Below, piece after piece: positions 20,352 to 31,086 of a stretch of 64,000 nucleotides of DNA. The notes under the pieces are model-generated. The model worked only from the letters and a program-made list of their open reading frames with translations, did no database searches and had not been told where the DNA came from. Source of the stretch: Sceloporus undulatus (taxonomy: Eukaryota > Chordata > Lepidosauria > Squamata > Phrynosomatidae); contig NC_056528.1 in the NCBI RefSeq assembly GCF_019175285.1, positions 16,771,447 through 16,835,446 of the forward strand. Reading direction: 5' to 3'. Numbering within the stretch: the stretch's first letter is position 1; every line of letters starts with the position of its first letter. The position numbers and the translations under genes are program-made.

Positions 20352-20532
20352 CAGTCTGTCGCAACCCCTTTGGGGGTCAAACGATCCTTGCATAGGGATT
20401 GCCTAAGACCATTGGAAAACACATATTTCCAATGGTCTTAGGAACTGAGATGAAAAGTTTTATGGTTGGGGGTCACCACAACTTGAGGAACTGTATTAAA
20501 GGGTTGCGGCATTAGGAAGGATGAGAACCACT
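20352..20532 (-). mobile_element. SPIN-type hAT MITE
   Basis: On the minus strand: AGTGGTTCTCATCCTTCC, AACCCTTTAATACAGTTCC, GTTGTGGTGACCCCCAACC, then TTTGACCCCCAAAGGGGTTG. This matches my memory of SPIN (mouse URR1) ends very closely. An inner hairpin pairs CCATTGGAAA with TTTCCAATGG. SPIN elements are documented as horizontally transferred among tetrapods. It sits inside a CR1 copy. Confidence 0.7.
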
Positions 20533-20754
20533 TTTCTATATGATGCCCCTTCAGACATTTATAGTAGATAGAGCTCCATTCTAAGATGGGAAAGTTACTC
20601 AAGTTGTTGATCTAACCTAGCTTCATTCAAGGGAAATGAAGTGAGGGAAAGAAAGAGGAAAGAAAAGGTGGGGGAAAACATCCTTGAGAGTACATCAAAG
20701 AGGGGCCCTGATAGGTAAGCAAAGATACTTGGTGTATCTCACTGTCTATCCAAG

Positions 20755-20892
20755 TGATTCCCAAACTCTGGTCCTTCAGGTGTTTCGAACTTTATCTCCC
20801 AGAAGGCTTACCCATCTTGGCCAATGGTCTGAGATTCTGGGAGCTGAAGTCCATAACACCTGGAAGGCCAGAGTTTGGGAATCACTAACCTT
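20755..20892. mobile_element. palindromic hAT-type MITE, complete
   Basis: Outer arms GTGATTCCCAAACTCTGG and CCAGAGTTTGGGAATCAC are perfect partners; inner arms are GAACTTTATCTCCCAGAAGG and TTCTGGGAGCTGAAGTCC. The same type occurs at 56430-56560. Confidence 0.75.
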
Positions 20893-21528
20893 ATCAGTAC
20901 TGCCCTCTGTGTGACATTTTTTACTCTCCATGGCTAAGCATTGGGTGGCTGTACTTCTAACAGGAACAAAAGATCGGTTTTGCTTCTGGTTTGACCTACC
21001 ATCTCAAATTTCCTTCAAGCTGTTGCCAAGTCTATAGAACGGAACAGTGGAATGTTTTGTTTTTGTTTCCTTCCATTTTTAATAAAAAGGCTGGGAGAAG
21101 AGGAGGGTAATGCACATTGGGCTTTTGAAATACGATTCCCCATGATGTCCGCAGCCCTTGATGTCCTTGATGTGTTCCTTTGGCGAGGCATGGCTGCCTA
21201 CCGCATAGTCTTTCCAAGGAAATGTTCCCATTAAGACACGCTCATCGCACTGTCCAACCATTTAGGCTTTAAACTTTAGACATATCCTTTATAGCTAAGG
21301 CGAAGGGGAAAAAAAGAACTGGATGGGAAGGGAACAGAGAAATAAAACAGTACTTAACTGGCTCAGCGGGGAAATGTTGAGTCAAAACTCTTTAAGATGC
21401 TTGCTTGGCATCGGTTGCCGGCAGAAGTGAGGCTGTTCTGTGATTCTGGGCTGGTTTTGGAGCTGTGGCATACAGCCATCGGACCAGGGTTGTTTAATGT
21501 AGTGGAATGAAATGGCTTTGCAATCAGA

Positions 21529-21535
<7 letters not shown>
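20893..21535. other. interval without recognised features
   Basis: No gene or known repeat. Confidence 0.45.

Positions 21536-21571
<36 letters not shown>
21536..21571. repeat. (AT)n microsatellite
   Basis: About 18 units. Confidence 0.95.
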
Positions 21572-21576
<5 letters not shown>

Positions 21577-21844
21577 TTAACGGTTAGTGCATTCCTCAGG
21601 AAGATGTGCTCCAAACGCTTTAGCAAAAGAGTGTCTGTTCAGGCTAGGAGCATTTCCACTCTGATGATTTTGGACAGGATCCAATGGACGATGCGATTAG
21701 TTCCCGCATCCTATGGGAGATTTGGGTTTGGGTTTCATTAGGCCTTAGGGTTCAGAAATCGGAAAGTTACTTTTGTTGTAGTTCTGTGCCGTTATTTAGT
21801 TCTAGGGCTGTATTTAGATACAGTACTGTTATCGTTGCAATCTT

Positions 21845-22062
21845 AAACGTAACCCTCGGTATCATCTGGGGTTTGGTTCTAGGACCCCGCATGGATACCA
21901 AAATCTGTAGATTCTCAAGTCTCATTATATATCGTGGCATAGTAAAATGGTGTCTCTTCCATAAAATGGCAAAAATCAAGGTTTGCTTTTGGGATTTTTT
22001 TTCCTTTGGGGGGGATATTTTCAAGTTGTGGATGTTGGAACCCTTGAAAACAAAGGGCTGAC
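21845..22062 (+). mobile_element. Tigger/MER2-like DNA transposon fragment
   Basis: CTCGGTATCATCTGGGG, TTTGGTTCTAGGACCCCGC, GGATACCAAAATCTG and TAGATTCTCAAGTCTC resemble MER2-like pogo elements. Related pieces lie at 15960-16350, 37195-37315, 40310-40430 and 42015-42075. Confidence 0.5.
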
Positions 22063-22244
22063 TTTATTTTCTGTTTCACCAAAGTTGCTAGTTACTTTTA
22101 ACCTGCATTGCAGATGTTTGTCCTCTGTTTGAAGGCCTAATTCAAATGCCTTTTAAAGAGTCCTAAGAGAACCGTTGGTTGCAAACTGCAGTCTGGAGAG
22201 CGGACTAAGCACTAGGCACACAAGTTACCTGGCCATAGCCTCTC

Positions 22245-22360
22245 CCTTTGTGTTATGTATTATCTTTCAGTATCACCATGTATAGATGTGAGAGCTGGGC
22301 ATTGAAGAAAGCGGACAGGCAGAAAATAAACACATTTGAGATGTGGTGCTGGAGAAGGAT
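22245..22360 (+). mobile_element. RTE/BovB LINE, C-terminal fragment
   Basis: A frame reads MYRCESWALKKADRQKINTF then EMWCWRR, the well-known motif near the C-terminus of RTE/BovB reverse transcriptase. Homologous pieces are at 59440-59880 and, inverted, at 31465-31765. Confidence 0.75.
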
Positions 22361-22379
22361 CTATTTAAATTGTTTTAAA

Positions 22380-22500
22380 TCAATGAATAATTGCATTTTG
22401 AAAATTATTTTATTATACTTGCATCTTTGCATGTGCTTTTATCTCAGGTTTTGGGGAAAAGATGGGATATAAATTAAGAACAAAGATGATGATAATGATG
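22380..22500 (+). repeat. LINE-type 3' tail fragment
   Basis: TTTTATCTCAGGTTTTGGGG and GATGGGATATAAATTAAGAAC, then a GAT-rich end, resemble the 3' end of an amniote L2/CR1-type element. Confidence 0.35.
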
Positions 22501-22526
22501 TATTGTCCCCATGCTGCAAGGGAGAA

Positions 22527-22568
22527 CTCCTCCCTCCCTCCCTCCCTCCCTCCCTCCTTCTTTCCTTC
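22527..22568. repeat. (CTCC)n/(CTTC)n microsatellite
   Basis: Imperfect CCCT repeat of about 40 bp. Confidence 0.9.
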
Positions 22569-22569
22569 C

Positions 22570-23390
22570 TAAGATAGATATTCCATACAGCTAGAAAAGA
22601 TGAGTGTACCACCAGCAAAACAACTGTATTTCGTTTTGACAAAAGAAAGATAAGGAGAAGGGTAAGAATGATCTGACGCCACATAAAGCAGATTTCTCTC
22701 TTCTGCTAAAACAATTTCAGATGGGTTTAGAGAGAGTTGCTTGCAATAGGAAGGAGTGAAAATCAGGGACAGTGGCAACGCTTGGAATTGCAATAGCTGT
22801 TTATGGACCCACGAAATAGGACCGTTCCTCAGAAGATGCAATTTCCTGTGTCAGCCTTCGAAATAACCATCTTGCGGTATCCAGGGGCGACCGCTGAAAT
22901 AGAGGACTTTGGAGCCAGAATTAGTCCCATATTGGTCTCTTAAAGCTCACAACTCACAAAATGCCCGACAACTGGTGCTTGCTGTCTCTGGACCTCTCTG
23001 CGATTAGCATTGTCAGCTCCATCATTTCTTATCTGATTCTTTATTTAAGCAAACTGACCAGCAAGCAATCTCCCCCAAGAATGGCAGTTAGTAAGATGAA
23101 ATATAAGCCGAGGGATGTGTTATGTGTGGGGAGAAATAAAATGGAAGGATGATTCAGACCTGCAGATGGGTGCTGGTTACAAAAATGTTGAAGACTTGGA
23201 TGAGGAATGTTCTTACTACACAATGGAGAAACCCAAACAGGTTGCTTCCAACATCTCTGCTTCATCATGATCTGTTATGCTTGTGTTCCCTTGTAGTGTC
23301 CCAATGGAAAAACCTTTCTTGTTCCTGATATCCCATGAGTCTTTCTCTTTCTCCATTGAAGGATAGTACAGAAGCCCTTGTACTACGAAA
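22570..23390. other. interval without recognised features
   Basis: No gene or known repeat. Confidence 0.45.
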
Positions 23391-23396
23391 TAAGAG

Positions 23397-24205
23397 CCAA
23401 TATGGCATAGTGATTTGAGTGTTGGATGACTCTGCAGACCTGGGTTAGTCATAGTCATATTCATAATTTATTACAGTCCGTAGACCCAAAATTTAGGCAT
23501 TCAGTCAAGATATACAAGTTCAGTCAAGATAATACAAGTTCTCAAAATCCCCAACAATAAAATTCCCTATAGTAAAACAAGAGGAGAAGTTGTTAAATGT
23601 AATTCTAACTAACTCTAATTCAAACTCAAACTCTAATTCTAACTCTAACTGTCCCTTTGTACATAGTGGGTTCTGATCCTAGCTGCGTTAGAGAAAAATT
23701 TGGCAACTATAAAAGTGACATTCAGGCATTTGTCTTCCAACAAGAATTTTGAAGAAAAAAAGGTCTGATCTTCCATTCATCTTCCTTAATAATGGATAGA
23801 TTTTGACTTGTCAGATCTGATTGTAAAGACTGAAGTGCAATACAATATGTTGCATTGACTCTACCTCCAAGTTATTACATGGGCATCTTTTTTCGGCATA
23901 AGGAACACCGGCAAATCTGCCACGAAGTAGATCTATGGAATATACGTTGCACCTTGCCTTAGAGACAAAGGGGCAATACTTGCCTATAGACAGGATCACC
24001 AAATAATTGGCAATATGGAAAGGGCCGTTGTAATGTTCAGTTCCCAGATTGGCTATGAAACCCATTGAGTGATCTTGGGATGTCACACGCTCTTAGCCTC
24101 AGGAGAACGCAATGGCCAATCTCCTCTGAACAAACCTTGCCAAGACAACCCCATGATAAGTTTGCCATACATTGGAAACATCTTGAAGGCACACAACACA
24201 CGCTC
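23397..24205 (+). mobile_element. tRNA-headed SINE split by a LINE fragment
   Basis: The head is at 23397-23446 (TAGTGATTTGAGTGTTGGATG) and the body and tail at about 24047-24205 (GGCTATGAAACCCATTGAGTG to GAAGGCACACAACAC). About 600 bp of another element lie between. Confidence 0.7.
23447..24046 (-). mobile_element. 3' end of a non-LTR retrotransposon
   Basis: On the minus strand a frame reads LLRGRFAGVPYAEKRCPC and then VESMQHIVLHFSLY, like the Cys/His motif region at the C-terminus of several LINE proteins. A 3' UTR rich in AGTTAGAATT-type runs follows. The clade is not clear to me. Confidence 0.5.
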
Positions 24206-25095
24206 AGCTGAGTGGAATGTAACTTGGACACTTGAGGCTCTGCAAAAGCTTTCCACTCCAAGAAGGAAGCCTAGAAGAGATCAGGGTCAGAAAGATGAGT
24301 AGGGCACGATGAGTTCGGGGCAGCTTGAAGGGAAATAAAAAGCAGAGGGGAAAAGAGCAGAACGATGCCCAAGGACGGGTTGACAGAATTAAGATAAAAA
24401 ACCGGAAACGAAAGGCCCGACGGAAACTCTGCTGCTGTTGCTGCAGCTTCCATCAGAAAGGATGAATCTGCTTGATGCATGTTAACACCTCGTAACAGCC
24501 ACCCACCGACAAAAGGAGCAAACTTTAAAGAAGATATCAAAGGAAGGCATTTTAAAAAAAGAAAGAAAAAAGACAGAGATCTCCCCAATAGAAAACAGAC
24601 GCCGCATCCTGCTTGCATCCGAATTGGGGGATGGCGGGCCTTCTTGAACCCAGATGACAGAAGACAAAGCAGGATGCTGGTTGACTCAAGGCACTTTTGG
24701 TCGCAACGTTACCAAGGTCCCCAAAGGGGGAAGAAAAAAGACAGGTCAAGAATGTGGTACCCAGAGGGGATGAGAGTCCATGAGATCCAGATGCTTCAAT
24801 CCCCTGCTTTATTGCCAGGTCTGTGTTTCTCAGACCATGGAAGTGTGTGTGTTTGTGTGCAATGCTCAGAAGACGAGCAGGAGCAAGTTTCTGAGATCTC
24901 GAGATAGACCAAGACTTCCTCCTGCTTCCGGCGAAGAAATGTATCAGGGCGAGTTCCTTTTAGCAAAAGATCTTCATCATACAGGGTGGTAGGAATACAA
25001 CTCTCCCTTCATCTTCTGCTCAAAGGAAGCGATACATTTTTAAAGAAATTTTCTTCTCGCTCTGACATACTCTTCAAAAACAGTGCGGTTTTCAA
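24206..25095. other. interval without recognised features
   Basis: No gene or known repeat. Overlapping frames of 60-142 codons on both strands have no domain. Confidence 0.4.
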
Positions 25096-25104
25096 AGACT
25101 ATTT

Positions 25105-25350
25105 GCTGTCGGAGGCGTGTTCTGTGGCGGATGGAAAATGCACACGGTCATTTTGTGCAAGAAACAGCATTTTCTGTATAGGCTGCTCATTCTGCGCAAA
25201 ACAGATAAAATCTGTGCAGAAAACAGCATTCATCTATGCAGTCTTTCCTGTGCAAATATGCAGCTTATTTTGGCACAGAACATGCCACACAGAAAAATGC
25301 TGTTTTCCATACAAAGCAACCATGCGTGAATTTTGTGTGGAACATGTATT
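25105..25350. repeat. MITE-like element with repeated TGTGCAGAAAACAGCATT modules
   Basis: AAGAAACAGCATTTTCTGTAT (near 25160) and ACACAGAAAAATGCTGTTTTCC (near 25291) are inverted partners. CTGTGCA/CTGCGCA motifs recur between them at short intervals. Confidence 0.5.
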
Positions 25351-25389
25351 GAACTGCAAAGATTCTCTTCAGTACAGGATTCTTCTCAC

Positions 25390-25925
25390 CATAGGCGAGA
25401 TACAGACCGCCAATTTGGGGCAGGCTGCAGCTGCCCCTTTGCGCCACGTATTGGGGCCAGGGCAGCCATAGAGGCAGCCCAAAGGCCCCAATACAGCACT
25501 TTTTGGGACGAGGGAGGAGTGGCAAAATGGTCCCGAAAAGGGGTGTCCTTGAGACTTCATGCCTCAGGACATCCTGGGAGTTGCAACCAGGGGAGAAAGG
25601 TCCCTTTCCCCCTGGCGCCATTCCCACGGCAATCTAGTTGCCGCGGAAACGAGGCGCCCTCTGGGAAGGAGCTCTGTTTTGGAGCTCCTCCTGGTGCCGC
25701 TGAAAGGGCGCCACAAGCACCCTGCAGCAGCGCCAGGATGTGATAGCCGCACCGCACCATTTGGACGTGATGCGGCCATCATGTCAAAATGGTGGTGCCT
25801 ATGTAGACAGGGCACCGCCATTTTGACATCCTGGCGACATACTAGGGTTAGGATGCTCCCGGGCAACCCTAGTACATCACCAGTATGTACTAAAAGGCCC
25901 ATCTGTACAGGGCCATAATTTCTCA
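25390..25925. mobile_element. GC-rich non-autonomous DNA element
   Basis: Starts near GGCGAGATACAGACCGCC and ends near CCCATCTGTACAGGGCC. It is GC- and CpG-rich, with internal inverted pieces such as CCATCATGTCAAAATGGTGG against CCGCCATTTTGACATCC. I recall similar copies in lizard genomes. The overlapping 119-136 codon frames are not genes. Confidence 0.5.
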
Positions 25926-26186
25926 ACACTCAAGGAACATGTTTTTCAACTATTTTCAGAATGGTTTTGAATATCCTTCCAATGCCTACATGGTATCTGA
26001 TTACCAGTTTGTTTCATCATAGCTACATTTCACACAACTGGGAGGTCATTGACAGGTTTCCCCATCAATGAAAAGGGACACAGCAGCTAAGGGTCGGAGG
26101 TGCCATTGTGCAATAGATATTGCCAAACCAGCTTTGTTCCCCTCCAAACTAATAACGGTAAAAGCTGCATGTAGTACTCCAAATGA

Positions 26187-26278
26187 GCGCTAGCATAATG
26201 TAGTGGTCTGAGTGTTGGACTAGGACTCTGGAGGCCAGGGTTCGAATCCCGGTTCAGCCATGGAAACCCACTTAGAAA
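26187..26278 (+). mobile_element. 5' part of a tRNA-headed SINE
   Basis: TGTAGTGGTCTGAGTGTTGG, GGCCAGGGTTCGAATCCC and CCATGGAAACCCACTT are present; the rest is missing. The B box is intact. Confidence 0.8.
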
Positions 26279-26422
26279 TGGAATGAAATTAAGATAGGAT
26301 TAGAAACTGAGCAAAAACAAAACGGAGAGATTTGTCCATCCCTATCACAGCAAATATAAGTCAGGCAAAAGTCGCTTGACACTGACCAATGCTGAACATC
26401 TATTGGAAAGGCTGGGATAACA

Positions 26423-26423
26423 C

Positions 26424-26473
<50 letters not shown>
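26423..26473. repeat. (ATCT)n microsatellite
   Basis: About 12 units. Confidence 0.95.
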
Positions 26474-26907
26474 TAATTGATTTTTAATTGTTTTTGCTAC
26501 TAGTTTGACTTTTTAAAATTTCCTTGGTATTAAATTATTTTATTTCATCTTGCATTAATAAATACATCTAACTGTCAAATTACTTTTGACTTACTCTGTA
26601 TATACATGAATCAATGGGATTTACCTATTTGTTGATTCACCATTCAACCATTATTGTAGTAGGTCTACAAGTTGAGACTAACCAATTGGATCCTAGCTGT
26701 AGTAAATAGTATATACTTTCTCATTCATCTCTGAGTAGTGTCATACTAGCACAGGTTTTATTCCATTTGATTTTGGTCTAATATAATAAAAAAAAGTGTC
26801 AGGATGTTGATAGATGTCGGCAAAGCAAATAATTACATCCATATCAAATATTTATTCTTTGCCTCATAAAAGAAGGGAACATCCACAACATTTTACTGTG
26901 TAGCAAA

Positions 26908-26941
<34 letters not shown>

Positions 26942-27443
26942 TATAGTGCAACCCTTTTAAAATTTAAAGACGGGCCAATATTACACAAATCCTCTTGGGC
27001 TAAGCTTACATTTAATATTGTACAGGTAGAAATTGCAATCTACCAAGGGATTCCTAAACATGGACCAGGAATTTTCCTCTTACTGACCTATGCTTAGAAT
27101 ATCACCTAGAATTGCATTTATACATTGCTAGAAAAGTGACACGTTTTCTGCATAAAATATGCATATGTACGGATACAAAGATGGAAATATCATTTGCATA
27201 GAAATTTAATATAGGTCCTCATGAGACCAGACACTCTGTGTGCCTGTTGCTTAGATTGCTTCCAAAGTATTAACTCTGGGTAGGAAACTTTAAATCCTGA
27301 TCTGGTCTCTTTCTTATAGTTTTTTTTTAAACTTTTAAAGTGAACTTGAACCTTTGAAATCAAAGATCCTTGCAAAGAGAGAATTGTCCAGTTTTAAAAG
27401 AGGTCACACTATATAGAGAGTGCATTTGTGCATGGTTCTCTAT

Positions 27444-27445
<2 letters not shown>
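26474..27445. other. AT-rich interval with a (CA)n run
   Basis: (CA)n lies at 26911-26939. No gene or known repeat otherwise. Confidence 0.5.
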
Positions 27446-27448
<3 letters not shown>

Positions 27449-27493
<45 letters not shown>

Positions 27494-27494
27494 A
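27449..27494. repeat. (ATC)n microsatellite
   Basis: About 15 units. Confidence 0.95.
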
Positions 27495-27737
27495 GTTTAC
27501 TAGGTATTACCAAATAGCATCTTAGACCATCAAGGATTTGGATGCTATCCAAGAATCCAGGCATCTGTGTGGTATTGTCTGATAATGTGGCATGTTTCAA
27601 ACAATATCACTTATTCTAACTGGGTTGTTATGAACTTGTTTATGGTAATTTCATTCAGAGGTTTTGTGAGTCCCAGAGCAACCATCACTTTTGGAATCAC
27701 AGTTGTTAGTTGCTCTCTTTTCCCAGAGACCCTGTGG

Positions 27738-27990
27738 ATTATTATTATTATTAATATTATTAATATTATTATTATTATTACAGTCATCCCTCCATTTTCA
27801 CGGGAGACCTGTTCTTTTCTGGACCCCCTGCGAAAATGGAAATGTGCATATATTCTAAGCCTGTAGTTATAATGAGCATATGCGCCATTTTAACCCCTCC
27901 CCGCCGTGCCGTCATGAAAAGCGAGACTGCTGACTCCAAATTAGAAGGTACAACTGTATTACCTTTTTCTCGGCCAACAGACAAAGACCT
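27738..27990. mobile_element. (ATT)n run and a pogo-like DNA transposon fragment
   Basis: (ATT)n at 27738-27780 abuts CAGTCATCCCTCCATTTTCACG and CCTGCGAAAATGGAAATGTG, which resembles the end of a Tigger/pogo-type element. Confidence 0.4.
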
Positions 27991-28072
27991 TCTGGAAGTT
28001 GTATTTCAGGGTTAGCTAGTATCTTAGCAATTGAGATTCCCCGCTCGACTGAGCTGAAACCAAGCAAGTTGG

Positions 28073-28405
28073 CTGATTGTTGTCGTTGTGTGCCTTCAAG
28101 TTGTTTCTGACTTATGGCAACCCTAAGGTGGCCATATCATGGGGTTTTCTTGGCAAGGTTTGTACAGAGGAGGTTTGCCTTTGGAGATTATTGCACACAG
28201 AAAAACCGGCGGGAGAGATGCGGGAGCTAAAAAACAAAAACCGGTCTTATCGGTTTTTCTGTGTGTGATAATCTTGCCTTTCCCTGAGGCTGAGAGCCTA
28301 TGACTTACCCAAGATAACCCAGTGGGTTTCATGGCCGAGCCAGGAATCGAACCCTGGTCTCCAGAGTTGTAATCCAATTTTAAAACCACAACGCCATGTT
28401 GGCTC
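28073..28405 (-). mobile_element. tRNA-headed SINE interrupted by a MITE
   Basis: Tail at 28080-28110, body and head from 28282 to 28405 (AGGAATCGAACCCTGGTCTCC). The body is broken at TTGCCTTT by a 91-bp element. Confidence 0.85.
28183..28273. mobile_element. 91-bp hAT-like MITE with 8-bp target duplication
   Basis: GATTATTGCACACAGAAAAACCG and CGGTTTTTCTGTGTGTGATAATC are near-perfect inverted ends. TTGCCTTT occurs on both sides (28175-28182 and 28274-28281). An 8-bp duplication points to the hAT superfamily. Confidence 0.75.
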
Positions 28406-28492
28406 AAGTTGGCTGGAAGGCTAGCTAAAATCTCTGAAATGCTAGCTAAATCCCATGGTCCAAGCATCCAAACCATGGTGTGAGTAAGGATC

Positions 28493-28919
28493 TTGTTGTT
28501 GTGTGCCTTCAAATCATTTCCTACTTATGGCAATCCTATGGTGAACCATCATAGGGTTTTCTGGGCAAGGTTGGTCACAGGGGTTTGCCGTGGCCTTTCT
28601 TTGAGGCTGAGAGAGAAACCAGTGGGTTTCCATGGGTAAGCATTTGGCATTTGAACCCTGGTCTCCCAAAGTCTTACAAATCGTCCACACTGCAGAAATA
28701 AGGCAGTTTGATGCCGTTTTAACCAACCTGGTATTTGTAGCTTGGTGAGGTATCCAGCTTGATTTATCAGAGAGGTCTGGTGCCTCACCAAACTATAAAC
28801 CCCAGGCTTCTGTAGGATAGAGTTGTGGCAGTTAAAGTGATGTCAAACTGTTTTATTTCTGTAGTGCGGATACAGCCTTAGTCCAGCACTCAGACCACTA
28901 TACCATATTGGCTCCCAAC
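28493..28919 (-). mobile_element. tRNA-headed SINE interrupted by a family E MITE
   Basis: Tail, body and B box lie at 28493-28675 and the head resumes at 28879-28919 (CCAGCACTCAGACCACTATACC). A family E element fills the gap. Confidence 0.75.
28679..28878. mobile_element. palindromic MITE family E
   Basis: CACACTGCAGAAATAAGGCAG and GTTTTATTTCTGTAGTGCGG are inverted ends; TATTTGTAGCTTGGTGAGG faces CCTCACCAAACTATAAACC inside. Confidence 0.75.
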
Positions 28920-29453
28920 TTAAGGAACTTCAACCTGTGAAACAAATACCCCCCAAAGCTGCTCCTTCCCCACAACCTCTTTATGATCTGGCTATATACT
29001 TATTTTTATTGTTCCTTATAAAATATACATAGCTTTTTATTGAATTGCCTGCTGTTGAAATCTGCAAGAATTTTATTGCTTTTTACTGTCCTAGAGAGGA
29101 ATAAAAACAGCACTTTCCATGTAATTTCGCGAGACACCAAGGCAGTAAATCTAATTTTGCCCGATATAGGATTGATGTTGAAAAAAGAATCAAACCCTGA
29201 ACTGGAAATTAGTGATATTGATGACAAGAGGTTTGGGAATATGCGCTGTGCCAACCCTGAGCTTCTCTTCATTGGGGTTTTCACATTTGGGTGATTCCAA
29301 AATAGGATGTGGATGTTTTTCAATATTGAAAGAAATGTGTACAAAAATACACTGGCTCTTGGGAACAGAGTGCATGCCTTGCTTGTTGCAAGTTCACATA
29401 TTTAACCCTGGTGCCTCCATGATCTTGGAATTAACTAGTTACAAGTAACTTTG

Positions 29454-29660
29454 GCCACATCCATACTGCAGAAATAATCCAGTCTGATGCCACTTTAACT
29501 GTCACGGCTCAATGCTAGGGAATTATGGGAATTATAGTTTTGTGACATATTTAGCTTTCAATGTCAGAGAGCACAACAAACTTCCTTTCCTAGAATTTTA
29601 TAGCACTGAGCCATGGCAGTTAAAGTGATGTCAAACCGTATTATTTCTGCAGAGCGAATG
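29454..29660. mobile_element. palindromic MITE family E
   Basis: CCATACTGCAGAAATAATCC and CGTATTATTTCTGCAGAGCG bound a palindrome with CTCAATGCTAGGGAATTATGG inside. Confidence 0.75.
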
Positions 29661-29667
29661 CATCCTT

Positions 29668-29896
29668 TGTTGCTGTTGTGTGACTTCAGGTTGTTTCAGA
29701 CGTATGGCCATCCTAAGGCGAATCTATCATGGCATTTTCTTGGCAAGTTTCTTTGGAGCGGGTTTGCTATTGCTATCCTCTGAGGCTGATAGAGTTTGAC
29801 TTGTCCAAGGTCACCTAGTGTTTTTATATGGCCAAGCTGGGATTTGAACCCTGGTCTCCAGAGTCCTAGTACAGTGCTCAAACCACTTACTCCTGG

Positions 29897-29941
<45 letters not shown>
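29668..29941 (-). mobile_element. tRNA-headed SINE followed by (CAT)n
   Basis: Near full-length minus copy to about 29893 (GGGATTTGAACCCTGGTCTCC), then (CAT)n at 29898-29941. Confidence 0.85.
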
Positions 29942-29944
<3 letters not shown>

Positions 29945-30170
29945 TGTGCCATAGTGGTTTAAGTGTTGGACTATGAATCTGGAGACTAGAGTTCGATTCC
30001 CAGCTTGGCTATGAAGACCACTGGGTGACTTTGGGCAAGTCACACTCTCTCAGCCTCAGGGGAAGGCAAAGGCAAACCTCCTTTGAACAAATCTTGCCAA
30101 GAAAACCTCATGATAGGGTTGCCTTATGATCACCATAAGTCAGAAAAGACTTGAAGGCACACAATACACA
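29942..30170 (+). mobile_element. tRNA-headed SINE, full length
   Basis: CATAGTGGTTTAAGTGTTGG, GAGTTCGATTCCC, full body and tail (CTTGAAGGCACACAATACAC). It faces the previous copy head-to-head across the microsatellite. Confidence 0.9.
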
Positions 30171-30845
30171 GATACACAGACACAGTATAGGATGCCAATA
30201 GACGTCGAGAGCATAGAAAAAGTGGTGAAAGTGTGGTTGGAACAGACCAGTAGAACTCTGCCTTAAAGCAATCCATATGTTCCATTTGAAATCTAACGGT
30301 GTTCAAGGAGCTGCAGAAATTCAGCAAAGGCAACGGGGTTGAAATGCCAAGGCACCGAAAGGTGGGAAAGGAAGACAGAAATCCTGGAAGGTTATGTAGA
30401 TGTCTATGCAAGATTGTCAGCCAGACAGATAGAGATGGGAGATAGATGACCAAGAGGAGGTTGCTCTGGTTCTGTCTTAACTGTGATTAGACACAGCTTT
30501 TTTCCCTGGACATTTCAAGAGGGTTGGAAGAGAAGGAAAGACAAAAGAAAAGATGGTAACATTTCCTGCCAATGAATCAGGCCCTTAGGCCTTGCAGAGA
30601 CCTGACCATGACCTGCAAAACGGTTCCAACGTGGAATGCTGGAAACCTTGACTCATCCCTTTGCATCCAACTTATGTTTCATAAAAAGCCCATTAAAGTT
30701 TGAACTTTAAGCAGCCTCTGTGTGTGCGCATATGTGTCTGCGAGGTGGGGAGACTGAAAAGTGCCTTTCATAAAGAGCTTATCTGGCCAAGAGAAAGAGA
30801 GACGCGGCTTTAGAGCCATCCCTGCAGAAGCCTTGGAAATCAAAA
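30171..30845. other. interval without recognised features
   Basis: No gene or known repeat. Confidence 0.45.
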
Positions 30846-30849
30846 CGGT

Positions 30850-31082
30850 TGTAATATGAAACATGAAAATGCAATTAGGAGGGGAGTTGAAGGAGTGGGA
30901 CCGAATCGAGGGATGCGGCTACCGAATAATGCTGCCGGTGCTTGAGTCAGATACAAGGGAGAAAAATACATGCCGTTGCTTCAGATAACCCTTAAAATAA
31001 AACAAGGAACATCATTTAATTGATCATTACACGCTCCTCATTGCTTTACAAGATGCTGCTCTACTTTCCTCTTTATGACTCA
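30850..31082. promoter_or_regulatory. candidate conserved non-coding block
   Basis: Repeat-free, with GGCTACCGAATAATGCTGCC, TCAGATAACCC and ATCATTTAATTGATCATTAC, an AT-rich homeodomain-like string. Suggested by composition only. Confidence 0.3.
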
Positions 31083-31086
31083 AGGG

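Noticed and set aside
25333-25929. Overlapping frames of 119-136 codons and an apparent CpG island
   Set aside because: The sequence looks like a GC-rich mobile element; several frames are open at once because of composition.
26200-26260. tRNA gene (good B box GGTTCGAATCC)
   Set aside because: No acceptor or anticodon arms fold; it is a SINE head.
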